Positions 38,655 to 48,401 of a stretch of DNA of 64,000 nucleotides are shown here, in pieces (the first letter of the stretch is position 1; each line of letters opens with the position of its first letter). This DNA is from Reyranella humidisoli. GTDB lineage: Bacteria > Pseudomonadota > Alphaproteobacteria > Reyranellales > Reyranellaceae. The stretch lies in the NCBI RefSeq assembly GCF_019039055.1, contig NZ_JAHOPB010000001.1, positions 1,550,001-1,614,000 of the forward strand, given 5' to 3'. Position numbers and translations under genes: made by a program. A model generated the notes under the pieces. It had not been told where the DNA came from. It saw only the letters and a list, made by a program, of their open reading frames with translations, and searched no databases.

Positions 38655-40058
38655 GTGACGGATGTTCGCAAGGAGACAGACAGCCTCGGTGAGGTGAGCG
38701 TGCCCGCCGACAAGCTCTGGGGCGCCCAGACCCAGCGGTCGCTCGAGCATTTCAGCATCGGCAAGGACCTGATGCCACGCGAGATGATCACCGCCTACGC
38801 GACGCTGAAGAAGGCCTGCGCCAACGCCAATCATGCGGGCAAGCGGCTGGACGACACCGCGCACAAGCTGATCCTCGAGACCTGCGACGAGATCCTGGCC
38901 GGCCAGCACCACGACATGTTCCCGCTGCACGTCTGGATGACCGGCAGCGGCACGCAGTTCAACATGAACGTGAACGAGGTGATCTCGAACCGCTGCTGCC
39001 AGCTTGCGGGCACGCCGCTCGGCTCGAAGAAGCCGGTGCATCCCAACGACCACGTCAACATGTCGCAGTCGTCGAACGATTCGTTTCCGTCGACGATGTA
39101 TATCGCGGCCGCCGTGAACACCAAGGAGCGGTTGCTGCCGTCGCTGAAGGCGCTGCACGATGCGATCGATGCCAAGGCGAAGGAATGGGCCAGCATCGTC
39201 AAGATCGGCCGCACCCACATGCAGGACGCGACGCCGATCACGCTCGGCCAGGAATGGTCGGGCTATGCCGGCATGCTGGCCGACAACATCGAGAGGATCG
39301 AGGATGCGCTGAAGGGCGTCTATCGCCTGGCACTGGGCGGCACGGCGGTGGGCACCGGCATCAATGCGGCGCCCGGCTTCGCCGAGGAAGCGGCGGCCGA
39401 GATTGCCAAGCTGACCGGCCTGCCGTTCGTCACGGCGCCCAACAAGTTCACGGTGCAGGGCGCGCACGACGCGCTGGTGCAGCTCTCGGGCGCGTTTCGC
39501 ACGCTTGCGGTCTCGCTCTACAAGATCGGCAACGACATCCGCCTGATGTCGTGCGGCCCTCGCGCCGGTTTCGCCGAGCTGCACATCCCGGAGAACGAAC
39601 CGGGCTCCTCGATCATGCCGGGCAAGGTCAACCCGACCCAGGCCGAGGCGCTGACCATGATCGCGGTTCAGGTCATGGCCAACGACGTCGCCGTCGGCTT
39701 CGGTGGCGCCAGCGGCTATCTCGAGATGAACGTCTACAAGCCGCTGATGATCTACAACGTCGCCCATTCGATCACGCTGATGACCGACGGCTGCGCCAAC
39801 TTCCGCAGGTTCCTGGTCGAGGGCACCCAGCCCAACCTCAAGAAGATCAAGGAATATGTCGACCGCTCGCTGATGCTGGTGACGGCGCTGGCGCCGGTGA
39901 TCGGCTACGACAAGGCCTCGAAGATCGCCCACTACGCGATCGACCACGACCTCACGCTGAAGGAAGCCGCCCTGAAGCTGGAATACGTGTCGGAGGCCGA
40001 GTTCGACAAGGTCGTCGACCCATCGAAGATGGTCCATCCCTACGTCGCCACGGAATAG
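38655..40058 (+). CDS. fumC: Fumarate hydratase class II
   Basis: 467 residues from a GTG; hydrates fumarate to malate. [21 protein letters not shown] at the N-terminus, [14 protein letters not shown], the B-site [30 protein letters not shown] and the flexible-loop signature [13 protein letters not shown] are present. It is convergent with thrE-mqo, so two malate-related genes face each other. Confidence 0.97.
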   Translation: MTDVRKETDSLGEVSVPADKLWGAQTQRSLEHFSIGKDLMPREMITAYATLKKACANANHAGKRLDDTAHKLILETCDEILAGQHHDMFPLHVWMTGSGTQFNMNVNEVISNRCCQLAGTPLGSKKPVHPNDHVNMSQSSNDSFPSTMYIAAAVNTKERLLPSLKALHDAIDAKAKEWASIVKIGRTHMQDATPITLGQEWSGYAGMLADNIERIEDALKGVYRLALGGTAVGTGINAAPGFAEEAAAEIAKLTGLPFVTAPNKFTVQGAHDALVQLSGAFRTLAVSLYKIGNDIRLMSCGPRAGFAELHIPENEPGSSIMPGKVNPTQAEALTMIAVQVMANDVAVGFGGASGYLEMNVYKPLMIYNVAHSITLMTDGCANFRRFLVEGTQPNLKKIKEYVDRSLMLVTALAPVIGYDKASKIAHYAIDHDLTLKEAALKLEYVSEAEFDKVVDPSKMVHPYVATE

Positions 40059-40070
40059 CGACGCCGGAGG

Positions 40071-41318
40071 CTAGCGCTCCACGATCCAGCGCCGCTCGCT
40101 CATGAAGCGGGCGGTGGCCAGGCCGAGCGCCATGCCACCCACGATGAAGCAGCAGCCCGCGCCCGCCTCGATGGCGGCCAGCACGTTGCCGTCGTTCAGC
40201 AGCACGATCGTACGGAAGGCAAGGATGCCGGGCGTCATGATGATGATGCCGGGCACGGTGAAACAGATGCGCGGCTCGTGGAGCCAGTGTTTTCCCAGCG
40301 ACGCCAGCAGGCCGACGACCAGTGCGCCCACGAAGGTCGCGGCCGGCAGGATCAGGCCGAGATCGTGCAGCGCCAGCCGCAGCTCGTTGCCGATCAGCGA
40401 CAGCAGACCGACGGTCAGCACCGTTCGAAGGGGGCTGTTGTAGAGGAGCGCGAAGCCGCAGCCGCCGGCGAAGCTCGCCACCGCGCGCCACACGACGGTC
40501 ATCGCATCCGGGCCGACAGCCGCAGCGGGTGCCGATACGTCCGTCAGGCCGGCGACGGCCGCCACGGCCGACAGGCCGAAGGCGGCGGCCAGCAGGATCA
40601 TGATGGCGTAGAAGAGCCGCGCGACGCCGGCCAGGGTCTGGTGCTGCACCAGATCGAGCAGCGAGGCGACCAGCGGAAAGCCCGGCACCAGGAAAAGCGC
40701 CGAGGAGATGAAGCCCACGGCGAGCGGGGCGGAGAAGCCGCGGCCGGCGAGGCCGAAGACGATCAGGCAGTAGAGACCGGACGCGATGACCGCACAGACG
40801 GCGGTAACGGCATACTGGTTGAGCTGATGCCGGAACATCAGTCCGCGTCCCGCCTGGCCGACGGCGCCGGCGACCACCGCCGCACCGGTCGCGAGCAGGT
40901 CGCCGCCGTTCAGGTAGGAGAAGGCTCCCGACGCCAGGCCGATGGCGATGGCCACGGTCGGCAGGGCGTGGAGCGGCGATCCCCGTTCGATCCTGTCGAG
41001 GGCCTGCCCTAGGGCGTCCGGCGTCAGGCCGGGCGTGCTGGCTTCGGCAAGTCTTTCGAGCGCGCCGATTCGCGCCGCATTGATACCCGGTGCGCCGACA
41101 TCGCAGGTCAGCGTGGCGGTCTCGCCCTGCCGCCGTATCGTGGCGGACATGGCGTCGAGCGTCACCTGCAGCGACAGGTTCTCGATCCCCATGTTGCCGG
41201 CCAGCCGGGCCATCGCCTCGCGTACGCGGAAGGCGGTGTCGCCGGCGCGCAGCATCAGCGCGCCGAACCGCAGCAGGACGTCGAGGGTCTCGGTGAGCTG
41301 GGCCCGCGAATCGGCCAT
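40071..41318 (-). CDS. Threonine/serine exporter family (ThrE) membrane protein
   Basis: 415 residues. The soluble N-terminal half has TLDVLLRFGALMLRAGDTAFRV, AMSATIRRQGE, the ThrE/YjjP domain, and the second half carries about ten hydrophobic helices including GFISSALFLVPGFPLV (YjjP) and ICFTVPGIIIMTPGILAFRTI (ThrE_2/YjjB). So the two halves that are separate proteins in E. coli are fused here. Substrate Thr/Ser or a dicarboxylate is inference. The start overlaps the mqo stop (ATGA). Confidence 0.85.
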   Translation of the reverse strand: MADSRAQLTETLDVLLRFGALMLRAGDTAFRVREAMARLAGNMGIENLSLQVTLDAMSATIRRQGETATLTCDVGAPGINAARIGALERLAEASTPGLTPDALGQALDRIERGSPLHALPTVAIAIGLASGAFSYLNGGDLLATGAAVVAGAVGQAGRGLMFRHQLNQYAVTAVCAVIASGLYCLIVFGLAGRGFSAPLAVGFISSALFLVPGFPLVASLLDLVQHQTLAGVARLFYAIMILLAAAFGLSAVAAVAGLTDVSAPAAAVGPDAMTVVWRAVASFAGGCGFALLYNSPLRTVLTVGLLSLIGNELRLALHDLGLILPAATFVGALVVGLLASLGKHWLHEPRICFTVPGIIIMTPGILAFRTIVLLNDGNVLAAIEAGAGCCFIVGGMALGLATARFMSERRWIVER

Positions 41319-42811
41319 CAGACCGTGTGCAGGCCCAGCACTTCGGCGGTGTCCTTGCGGACGCGCTCGACCAGCGCCGCGTCGGTCTTGAGGTCCTGGC
41401 CGTAGGAGGGGATCATTTCCTTGAGCTTGGGCACCCAGTGTCCGGTGAGCTGCTGGTGGAAGCAGTTCTCGAGCATGTGCACCATGATCCAGACGGCGGT
41501 CGACGCGCCGGGCGAGGCGCCGAGCAGGGCGACGATCGAGGAGTCGGCCGAGTGAACGATCTCGGTGCCGAACTCCAGCTTGCCGGTGCGCGCCACGTCC
41601 TTGCGGATGATCTGGACGCGCTGGCCGGCGACGTCGAACTCCCAGTCCTTCTCGTCGACGTTGGGATAGAAGTCGCGCAGCGCATCGAAGCGGTGGCTCT
41701 TCGTCTGCAGCACCTGACCGATCAGGTATTCCTCGAGCGGAAGATTGTCCCGCGCCACGGCCAGCAGCTGCAGGAGGTTGTCCGGCCGCAGCGACAGCGG
41801 CAGATCGAACATCGAGCCGTGCTTCAGGAACTTGGTCGAGAAGCCGGCGAAGGGTCCGAACAGGAGCCAGCGCTTGTCGTCGACATAGCGCGTGTCGAGG
41901 TGAGGCACCGACATGGGCGGGGATCCGGTCGCCGCCATGCCGTAGACCTTGGCCAGGTGGCGGGTGGCGATCTCCTGCTTGCCCGAGCGCAGCCAGATGC
42001 CGCTCACCGGGAAGCCGGCGAAGCCGTCGGCCTCGGGGATGCCGGACTTCTGCAGCAGTGTCAGCGCCGCGCCGCCCGCGCCCAGGAACACATATTTGGC
42101 GCCCAGCGAGCGCTTGGCGTGGGTCTTCTCGTCCTTGACGTCGATCGTCCAGCCGCCGTCCGTCCGGCGATGGAGATCGGTTACCTCCTGCGAGAACTCG
42201 ATCGAGAAACCGTCCTGGCGCCGCAGGTAGTTGAGCAGGTTGGTCGTGAGCGCCCCGTAGTTCACGTCGGCGCCCGTCACCATGCGCGTGGCGGCGACGA
42301 CCTGGCCGGGATCGCGGCCCTCCATGAGCAGAGGCGCCCACTCGGCGATCTGCTTGTGGTCCTCGGAATATTCCATGCCCCGGTAGCAGTGATGCGCGCT
42401 CATCGCCGCGTGGCGCTTCTTCAGGAAGGCCGCCCGGTCGGCGCCGATCACGAAGCTCATGTGCGGGACGGGATGGATGAACGAGTCCGCCCGCTGGATC
42501 GCGCCCTTCCGGATCAGGTACGACCAGAACTGCCGCGACATGTCGAACTCAACGTTGACCTCGAGCGCCCTGGAGATGTCGACGCTGCCGTCGGGACGCT
42601 GCGGTGTGTAGTTCAGCTCGCAATTGGCGGCATGGCCGGTGCCGGCGTTGTTCCACGGGCCGGAGCTCTCCTGCGCCTCGCCCTCGAGCCGCTCGAGGAT
42701 CTTGATCTTGAGATGCGGCTGCAGCTCCTTGAGGAAGGTGGCCAGCGTCATGCTCATGATGCCGGCGCCGACCAGGACGACATCGAAATCGCCGGTATGA
42801 TTGTCTGCCAT
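41318..42811 (-). CDS. mqo: Malate:quinone oxidoreductase
   Basis: 497 residues; a peripheral membrane FAD enzyme oxidising malate to oxaloacetate with quinone as acceptor. FDVVLVGAGIMSMTLATFLKEL is the FAD Rossmann motif. SSGPWNNAGTGHAANCELNYTPQ, FVIGADRAAFLKKR, GPFAGFSTKFLKHGS and SIVALLGASPGASTAVWIMV are diagnostic. A cupin gene lies upstream and the ThrE-like exporter downstream in the same transcript. Confidence 0.96.
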   Translation of the reverse strand: MADNHTGDFDVVLVGAGIMSMTLATFLKELQPHLKIKILERLEGEAQESSGPWNNAGTGHAANCELNYTPQRPDGSVDISRALEVNVEFDMSRQFWSYLIRKGAIQRADSFIHPVPHMSFVIGADRAAFLKKRHAAMSAHHCYRGMEYSEDHKQIAEWAPLLMEGRDPGQVVAATRMVTGADVNYGALTTNLLNYLRRQDGFSIEFSQEVTDLHRRTDGGWTIDVKDEKTHAKRSLGAKYVFLGAGGAALTLLQKSGIPEADGFAGFPVSGIWLRSGKQEIATRHLAKVYGMAATGSPPMSVPHLDTRYVDDKRWLLFGPFAGFSTKFLKHGSMFDLPLSLRPDNLLQLLAVARDNLPLEEYLIGQVLQTKSHRFDALRDFYPNVDEKDWEFDVAGQRVQIIRKDVARTGKLEFGTEIVHSADSSIVALLGASPGASTAVWIMVHMLENCFHQQLTGHWVPKLKEMIPSYGQDLKTDAALVERVRKDTAEVLGLHTV

Positions 42812-42820
42812 CGAACTCTC

Positions 42821-43222
42821 CTAACGGCGATCTTCGGGGGTGGCGCGCCTGAACGGCACGGGGGCATCCTTGCCCAGCACGACGTAGAGGCGCCGCCAGG
42901 GCTGGTCGTCGACCAGTCTCCAGGTATGCCCGCCGCCGGTCGTATCCTCGGCCAGCAGGATGTCGCCGGGGGCCAGGGTGAAATGCTGCTCGCCGCGGGT
43001 CTTGAAGTCGAGCGTGCCGCTCAGGGTGATGACGAGCTGGCGAACCGGCGCGGTATGCCAAGCATAGGTCCCGCCCGGCTGGGTTTCCTGCAGCGAGGCG
43101 CTCGTGACGTCGATCTTGCCGCTGAGCAGGTCGCCGTGCGCGCCCGGTTTCAGGTCGATCCAGCCTTCCTCCACATGCGAGTTCTGGTCCTCGCCCGTCC
43201 ATATCCGCACGCACCGAATCAT
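42821..43222 (-). CDS. Cupin domain protein
   Basis: 133 residues, single cupin barrel: GTYAWHTAPVRQLVITLSGTLDF (motif 1 with one His) and LAPGDILLAEDTTGGGHTWRLV (motif 2). Only two of the usual metal ligands are clear. It precedes mqo by nine bases and is divergent from the amidohydrolase gene, so it could be a small sensor or enzyme tied to either; function is unknown. Confidence 0.72.
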   Translation of the reverse strand: MIRCVRIWTGEDQNSHVEEGWIDLKPGAHGDLLSGKIDVTSASLQETQPGGTYAWHTAPVRQLVITLSGTLDFKTRGEQHFTLAPGDILLAEDTTGGGHTWRLVDDQPWRRLYVVLGKDAPVPFRRATPEDRR

Positions 43223-43349
43223 GCTGCCGCCCTGAATTTGCAGTGTTTGGCCAAACTAGTACGGGCCCTCCCGACTGGCAACAAACCGGTCGATGCATTA
43301 AGGCAGACCGAGCGGGGCGATCTGTCGACTGTCCGGGGAGGATTGGAAG

Positions 43350-44759
43350 CTGGCGACGCTGTTGGTGAAGAATGCGCTCGTCGTCACGATGGACGAGCAA
43401 CGCCGCGAACTGGCCGATGGCGGGCTTTACGCGGTGGATGGCATCCTTCGCAATGTCGGTCCGACCACGTCGCTGCCCGCGACCGCCGATACGGTCATGG
43501 ATCTGAAAGGCCACATCGTCCTGCCGGGATTGATCAATGGCCATCATCATCTCGACCAGACGCTGACGCGGGCGCTGCCGGCGGCGCAGAACAACAATCT
43601 CTTCCGCTGGCTCAAGGCGCATTACGAACTGTGGGCGGCGCGCACGCCCGAGGCCAGCCGCACCGCCACGCTGGTCGGCTGCGCCGAACTTGCCTTGTCG
43701 GGCTGCACGACGGTGTTCGATCACGCCTATGTCTTCCGCAACGGCTGCGCCGTCGACGACCAGATCGCGGCGGCGAAGGAGATCGGCATCCGCTTCGCCG
43801 TTTCGCGCGGCTCGATGTCGCTCGGCCAGTCGAAGGGTGGATTGCCGCCCGATTCCTGTGTCGAGGACGAAGACGACATCCTGAAGGATTGCGAGCGCGT
43901 GATCGGCCGCTACCACGATGCCGGGCCCGGCTCGATGACGCAGATCGTGCTGGCGCCCTGCTCGCCCTTCTCGGTGACGCCGGAGCTGCTGCGTCAGTCG
44001 GCGGCGCTGGGCCGGCGCCACGGCATCCGCCTGCACACCCATCTGTGCGAGACGGTCGACGAGGAGCGCTACACGCTCGGGCGCTACGGGATGCGTCCCG
44101 TGGAATACATGCGGTCCGTCGACTGGGCGGGCGACGATGTCTGGTACGCGCATGCGATCCACGTGAACGATGCGGAGATCCAGGAATTCGCCCGCGCAGG
44201 CATCGGCGCCTGCCATTGCCCCTGTTCGAACATGCGACTCGCCTCCGGCATCGCGCCGGTGATGAAGTATCGCCGCGCCGGCGTGAAGGTCGGCATCGGC
44301 GTCGATGGATCGGCCAGCAACGACGGCAACCACATGCTGGGCGAGGTGCGGCAGGCGATGCTGCTGGCCCGCCTGCAGATCGGCCTGCGCCCGCCCGAGG
44401 GGCCGGATACAGCTCTCTCGACGTCGGATCCGAGTCGCGACGCCGAATGGATGACCGCCCGCCAGGCGCTCGAACTGGCGACGCTGGGCGGTGCCTCGCT
44501 GCTCGGCCGCGACGACATCGGAGCCTTGGCTGTCGGCAAGCAGTGCGATTTCTTCGCCCTCGACCTCAACAGCCTGGGCTATGCCGGCGCGCTGGCCGAC
44601 CCTGTCGCCGCCACGCTGTTCTGCGCCCCGCAATCGGCCCGCCACACGGTCGTCGCCGGCCGACCCGTCGTGCGCGACGGCCAGATCGTGACCATCGACC
44701 TCGACCGCACGGTGGCTGAGCACAACCGCCACGCCGCCCGGCTCGCGGCGATGGCCTGA
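43350..44759 (+). CDS. Amidohydrolase, 8-oxoguanine deaminase/TrzA-like
   Basis: About 469 residues. Metal motifs: LINGHHHLDQTL (HxH), RLHTHLCETVDEE, WYAHAIHVND, and GVDGSASNDG with the catalytic Asp, fitting the ATZ/TRZ-type deaminases such as hydroxyatrazine or 8-oxoguanine deaminase. Family members begin ATLLVKNALVVTMD; to include this, translation must begin at CTG 43350, which has ggggagga 7 bases upstream. A TTG at 43362 is the conventional choice but lacks a site. It is the last core gene before the tRNA. Confidence 0.82.
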   Translation: MATLLVKNALVVTMDEQRRELADGGLYAVDGILRNVGPTTSLPATADTVMDLKGHIVLPGLINGHHHLDQTLTRALPAAQNNNLFRWLKAHYELWAARTPEASRTATLVGCAELALSGCTTVFDHAYVFRNGCAVDDQIAAAKEIGIRFAVSRGSMSLGQSKGGLPPDSCVEDEDDILKDCERVIGRYHDAGPGSMTQIVLAPCSPFSVTPELLRQSAALGRRHGIRLHTHLCETVDEERYTLGRYGMRPVEYMRSVDWAGDDVWYAHAIHVNDAEIQEFARAGIGACHCPCSNMRLASGIAPVMKYRRAGVKVGIGVDGSASNDGNHMLGEVRQAMLLARLQIGLRPPEGPDTALSTSDPSRDAEWMTARQALELATLGGASLLGRDDIGALAVGKQCDFFALDLNSLGYAGALADPVAATLFCAPQSARHTVVAGRPVVRDGQIVTIDLDRTVAEHNRHAARLAAMA

Positions 44760-44810
44760 TGGCCAGACAGGGTTCCCCAGGGACCTGGGATTGGGCTAGA
44801 AGACCCCCAT

Positions 44811-44854
44811 GTCCCCGTAGCTCAGCCGGATAGAGCAGCGGTTTCCTAAACCGT
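44811..44854 (+). tRNA. 5' half of tRNA-Arg(CCT), left att junction of element A
   Basis: The sequence has the acceptor 5' strand (gtccccg), a proper D-arm (gctcagccggatagagc), and an anticodon arm (gcggt ttCCTaa accgt) reading CCT. No variable loop, T-arm or 3' acceptor strand follows; the DNA turns into ttgggtgacgtgg. The tRNA is therefore cut in or just after the anticodon stem. Bases 44810-44849 are identical to 50841-50880. A tRNA-Arg interrupted by an integrative element is the natural reading. Confidence 0.85.
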
Positions 44855-44932
44855 TTGGGTGACGTGGAAATGCAGTAAAATCAGGGATTTTGGCCACTGT
44901 ATCGGGCCTGCATTGATGGCTTTTTGCCTCAG

Positions 44933-44954
44933 AGTCCCCAACAAAGTCCCCAAC
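44933..44954 (+). repeat. Paired integrase arm-like sites, element A left end
   Basis: Two direct copies of agtccccaac at 44933-44942 and 44945-44954. The same decamer pair occurs at 50790-50812 next to the second half-tRNA, and a variant pair at 50964-50985. Position, spacing (12-13 bases) and association with att junctions resemble tyrosine-integrase arm-type sites. Confidence 0.65.
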
Positions 44955-44970
44955 GACAAACAGCGCCGGA

Positions 44971-45183
44971 TCAGCTCCGTCTCTGCGCTCTTTCGATCAG
45001 CCGTTCATACAACGCAATCGTATCGTGTTCTCGGTCGATCCACTGCTGTGTAGTGTCGACCCACTCACCACCAGCTGATCTGGTCCCCGTGCGCATGCCT
45101 CCAGTTGTGAACGGCTCGATGAACTTCCTTGAGGCCTCAATCCTGGCCTTCAGGCTGTCGATGTAATCCTGATCTGTCGCCAT
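44971..45183 (-). CDS. Small protein of unknown function downstream of integrase A
   Basis: 70 residues, charged and predicted helical (DYIDSLKARIEASRKFIEPF ... TIALYERLIERAQRRS). gaggagg precedes the ATG by a few bases, and the gene starts 9 bases after the integrase A stop, so it looks real and co-transcribed. No family is recognised. Confidence 0.6.
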   Translation of the reverse strand: MATDQDYIDSLKARIEASRKFIEPFTTGGMRTGTRSAGGEWVDTTQQWIDREHDTIALYERLIERAQRRS

Positions 45184-45192
45184 GCCGCCTCC

Positions 45193-46455
45193 TCACCGTT
45201 TTGCTTTCGCCCGGGGAGCGAACTTGGGCCGTCTCGCAGTGGCCTTCGTCACGGCCGCTCGCACCTCCTCGTCCGCCACCTGAATATAGAGGTCCGTCGT
45301 CGCCGGGTCTTGGTGTCGGGCCGCCTGCTTCGCAACCGATCTGTCAGCTTGGGCAACCGACGTGATGTAGCGGGCTCGTACATCATGGAAGCGCCGCGGG
45401 TCGACAACGCCAGCGCGCTGCGCCGACTTGCGCCAAGATCCGCTCAGGGTCTTGAGTGGCTCCCAGCACTCCTTCGGCACGCGCTTGCCTGCGAGGAACG
45501 CCCGAACGTGAAGCCTGCCGGGCCACGTAACTAGACGCTGCTGGCCGCGAGCGATTGCCTGGCGCTGAAGCCGCTGCAACAGCTTCCATCCGGCAGCACC
45601 GCCCTACGCATGCTCGTCGTTTCCGCTCTTTGTCTCTTCTCGGAAGAATAGGCCCTTGGCCTCGCGGTCGATGTGCTTGCGCTCTACCTTCAGCGCCTCG
45701 CTGGCGCGGAAGCCGAACAAGCGGCTGAGTTCGGCGGCGTCAGCGGCCCATGGGGTGAGGTGGGCGCGTCGGTCGGCGAGCTCGCGGTCGGTCATCGGTC
45801 GGGGCTTCCGACGGGCCACCTTCTCCAATTCGATCTCAAGCGGAGGATCCTGACTGAGGACGGGCGCTCTCGTGACTGGGTCCCTGACCTTGGCGGCGAC
45901 GTCGATCAGCCTCTGGAGATGCTTCAGGTAGTTGTTCACCTGCCGTTTTGATCGAAGCTTGCCAGTGTCGCGCCAGAGTTCGGGGTTCCCCAGATCGGCA
46001 GCGGTCGGCTTGCGGCTGCCGCCCAGCCACTTCCTCACGGTCTCGATCGAGACGTGTAGCGCGTACTCGTCTATGCGTGCCTGAGTGAGCGACCGAAAGG
46101 GTGTCTCTGCCCCGAAGAACCGCATGATGTGATCGCCCCACAGGCGAATGTTGTCGACGTGCTCGGCTTTGCGTCCACGTTCGACGACGCGCTTCAAAAG
46201 GGCTGCCTGAGCCTGAGCGACCGCATAATCACCCGCTCGCACTGTTGACCGGTTTGCGCGGGCGCTGTCCCGAGCGGCGACGCGCACCGCTTCCTCGGCA
46301 GCCTTCGCGGCCGTGCGGGTCGTTACAGGGTTGCCTGTCTCATCGAGGCAGTAGCCGTGGTGGCGAACGCCGTTCAGCCAGAAGTCATATGACCATGCTC
46401 GGCTACGCTGCTTGTTCTGGAAAACACTGACACTCGGGAGCGTAGTCTCCAACAC
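45193..46455 (-). pseudogene. Tyrosine integrase of element A, interrupted by a single TAG
   Basis: The frame is open throughout except for one TAG at 45604-45606. Upstream it reads SVFQNKQRSRAWSYDFWLNG ... FGFRASEALKVERKHIDRE (catalytic Arg I) to ETKSGNDEHA; downstream it reads KLLQRLQRQAIARGQQRLVTWPG ... RRFHDVRARY (HxxR) and AARHQDPATTDLYIQ (His and Tyr). The intact integrase at 53685-54914 aligns across the stop with a phenylalanine at that place (DERVFGGE). A nonsense mutation in an otherwise complete gene is therefore likely; the catalytic half is lost unless TAG is suppressed. Confidence 0.88.
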
Positions 46456-46677
46456 GCGACAGCGGAAGGCCGTTGCACTGGGGCCTGCAACCCCATGTCA
46501 AACTTTGGAAGCGACTTCGGTGTGACGCTGGCAAGTGTCCTCCACCAAAGGATCGCGCAGGTCGCGACGTATCGGGCCATGTAGCCGTGTTCGCTTTCCA
46601 ACGGTAGAAACGCAGAAAAGGATTGCACGTGTGCATGGGTGGTGCAACTAATGAGGTCACCAATCTATGGGGGAGCC

Positions 46678-47199
46678 ATGAAAGCGTCATTGGGAACACT
46701 GATAGCTGTAGCGATTATGGCGGTGACATCCGTCGCCAGTAGTCAGCCGCGCCCAGCCGCCGGCGGCTTTGATGGATGCAAGGACAATGACTTCTCCTGG
46801 GATAAGCCGGAGAGGAACAAGCCCTTTACATTCAACGGAAACAACTGTGGTGGTGCGATCGTCTTCAAGCTTCGGTTCACGGGGTGCGAGCAGCGCGCGC
46901 CGAACTGCACGCCTGCGGATCCGGGGCAACCACGTGTAAACAAGGATGGTCAGCCCAAGGAAAACAACGCTCGAGCAAGCATCAGCCTATATCGAACAGG
47001 TGGGACAAAAGACTACTGCTCTGACCAATCGGCTGCGCATGACTTCAATTTCGACAGCTTCAATTTGGAGTGTATTTACGAGTATCCGCTCCCGCCGGGC
47101 GCAAAGGATTTCCTCATCACAATTGATTACGACACAAACGATGTGCGCGAGGATATCCGGTGGATCGGATCATTCGTCTATAAGGCAAAGAAGCCCTAG
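46678..47199 (+). CDS. Secreted protein of unknown function
   Basis: 173 residues from an ATG after tatgggggagcc. MKASLGTLIAVAIMAVTSVA is a signal peptide with cleavage before SSQP. The mature part is cysteine-containing (six Cys), beta-rich and hydrophilic (CKDNDFSWDKPERNKPFTFNG; RDG-like polar loops). Base composition looks lower in GC than the core. No family is recognised. It lies in element A. Confidence 0.65.
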   Translation: MKASLGTLIAVAIMAVTSVASSQPRPAAGGFDGCKDNDFSWDKPERNKPFTFNGNNCGGAIVFKLRFTGCEQRAPNCTPADPGQPRVNKDGQPKENNARASISLYRTGGTKDYCSDQSAAHDFNFDSFNLECIYEYPLPPGAKDFLITIDYDTNDVREDIRWIGSFVYKAKKP

Positions 47200-47234
47200 C
47201 GGCCTTCATCCCAATCAATCAACAGGAGGAATTG

Positions 47235-47591
47235 ATGCCAGTTCAACCGCCGCAAGAACATCCGCATGGCTGGGGTTCAATAGTGTCGCTAAAGGAATCA
47301 CCTCGGCCGGATCTGGATAAGATTCAGAATTGGATCAATGGTCGTAGACCCGATGAAATAGGGCACATCCACGCTGTCTTCTCTCAAGATGGAGGGCCGG
47401 GTTCTGACTACAATATCACTGTCTTCTGTAAGAAAGGTGCGGGCAAGTTGGGCGCCGTCACGGTCGGTTTGCACCCTTATCAGGGCCCACAAGATTTTGT
47501 GGTGAACCACATCACCGGGAGATCACTTGTGGTGATCGGGTTCTACAACGCTGTGGGGCAGGACAGTGTTTTCACTGTCATGAAAAACTAA
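47235..47591 (+). CDS. Small protein of unknown function
   Basis: 118 residues after a perfect caggagg ribosome-binding site. No signal peptide or membrane helix. IGHIHAVFSQDGGPGSDYNITVF, ending FYNAVGQDSVFTVMKN, suggests a compact beta fold. It follows the secreted protein gene by 35 bases and is probably in one transcript with it. No family is recognised. Confidence 0.6.
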   Translation: MPVQPPQEHPHGWGSIVSLKESPRPDLDKIQNWINGRRPDEIGHIHAVFSQDGGPGSDYNITVFCKKGAGKLGAVTVGLHPYQGPQDFVVNHITGRSLVVIGFYNAVGQDSVFTVMKN

Positions 47592-47747
47592 ATCTTTCGA
47601 AGGCTGAAGCCCCGGCTATGGGTCAAATGCAGACGATGCGTTTCAAATCGCATGGAGTCCGTTGCCCAATCGCCGGGCAATGTAGGCTAGGTGCGTGAGT
47701 TGGGTGGGCGCTGAAATGGAAAAGCGCCGATGGGCTAGGGGGAACAT

Positions 47748-48347
47748 ATGAAATTCTCGATGTTCGCGATCGTGGCGGTGTTGGTTGTTGGTGCCTGCGC
47801 TACAGCGCCTACTCCCGTTCCACCTCCGCCCAATAGTTCATCTGGGGATCCAACAGCAGCGAGCGTGCCTACTGGTGGAGTTCGCCTCATCGACAAGAGG
47901 CTGCTGGCTGGTAACATCTCCAACGTCCCGTCAGGCAATGGCGAGGAAGCAAATCATCCGATCGCCATCCTGGGGGTTGGGCCTCCGGCTGGGCATCAAG
48001 CACAATACGGACTGGTAATGAATCCCAGGATCCCTCCCGCGACGGGAGGGACCCCTGTGATCTCAGTCAAGTATGCTTTGGATGCTCCATACAAGTCATT
48101 CGGGGGCACTTTTGGGATCAGCGGAGGGTCAAGCTGTTCGGGCAATCATGCCACTGTTCTCTTTACCATTTCGACAAATAAAGGTGTGGTTGGGACGGTA
48201 AGCACCAAGGTATCCAAGGCGCCGGAGTTCAACCTCTTCGACATCCGCGGGGCAATGGAGCTGTCAATTACCGCTGAAGTGGCGTCGGGAAGTCCTGCGC
48301 CTTGGTGCGCGGATGGGATGATCGGGGAGCCACAACTTTACCCTTAG
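47748..48347 (+). CDS. Predicted lipoprotein of unknown function
   Basis: 199 residues. MKFSMFAIVAVLVVGACATA gives a VGAC lipobox, followed by a Pro-rich linker (APTPVPPPPNSSSG) and a Gly/Ser-rich beta domain with four cysteines. gctagggggaac precedes the start. No family is recognised. It is the third exported or small protein in a row on this strand of element A. Confidence 0.65.
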   Translation: MKFSMFAIVAVLVVGACATAPTPVPPPPNSSSGDPTAASVPTGGVRLIDKRLLAGNISNVPSGNGEEANHPIAILGVGPPAGHQAQYGLVMNPRIPPATGGTPVISVKYALDAPYKSFGGTFGISGGSSCSGNHATVLFTISTNKGVVGTVSTKVSKAPEFNLFDIRGAMELSITAEVASGSPAPWCADGMIGEPQLYP

Positions 48348-48401
48348 AAGCGTGTCGGTGGCAGCGTAGGGGGCCAAACGTCGCTTCAAAAGCTGGCTTT
48401 C

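Noticed and set aside
41327..44719. 1130-codon plus-strand frame opposite mqo
   Set aside because: It runs antisense to mqo and the cupin gene and then in the wrong frame through the amidohydrolase; no domain is seen.
44811..44854. Complete tRNA gene
   Set aside because: The acceptor 5' strand, D-arm and anticodon arm are present, but no T-arm or 3' acceptor strand follows within 100 bases.
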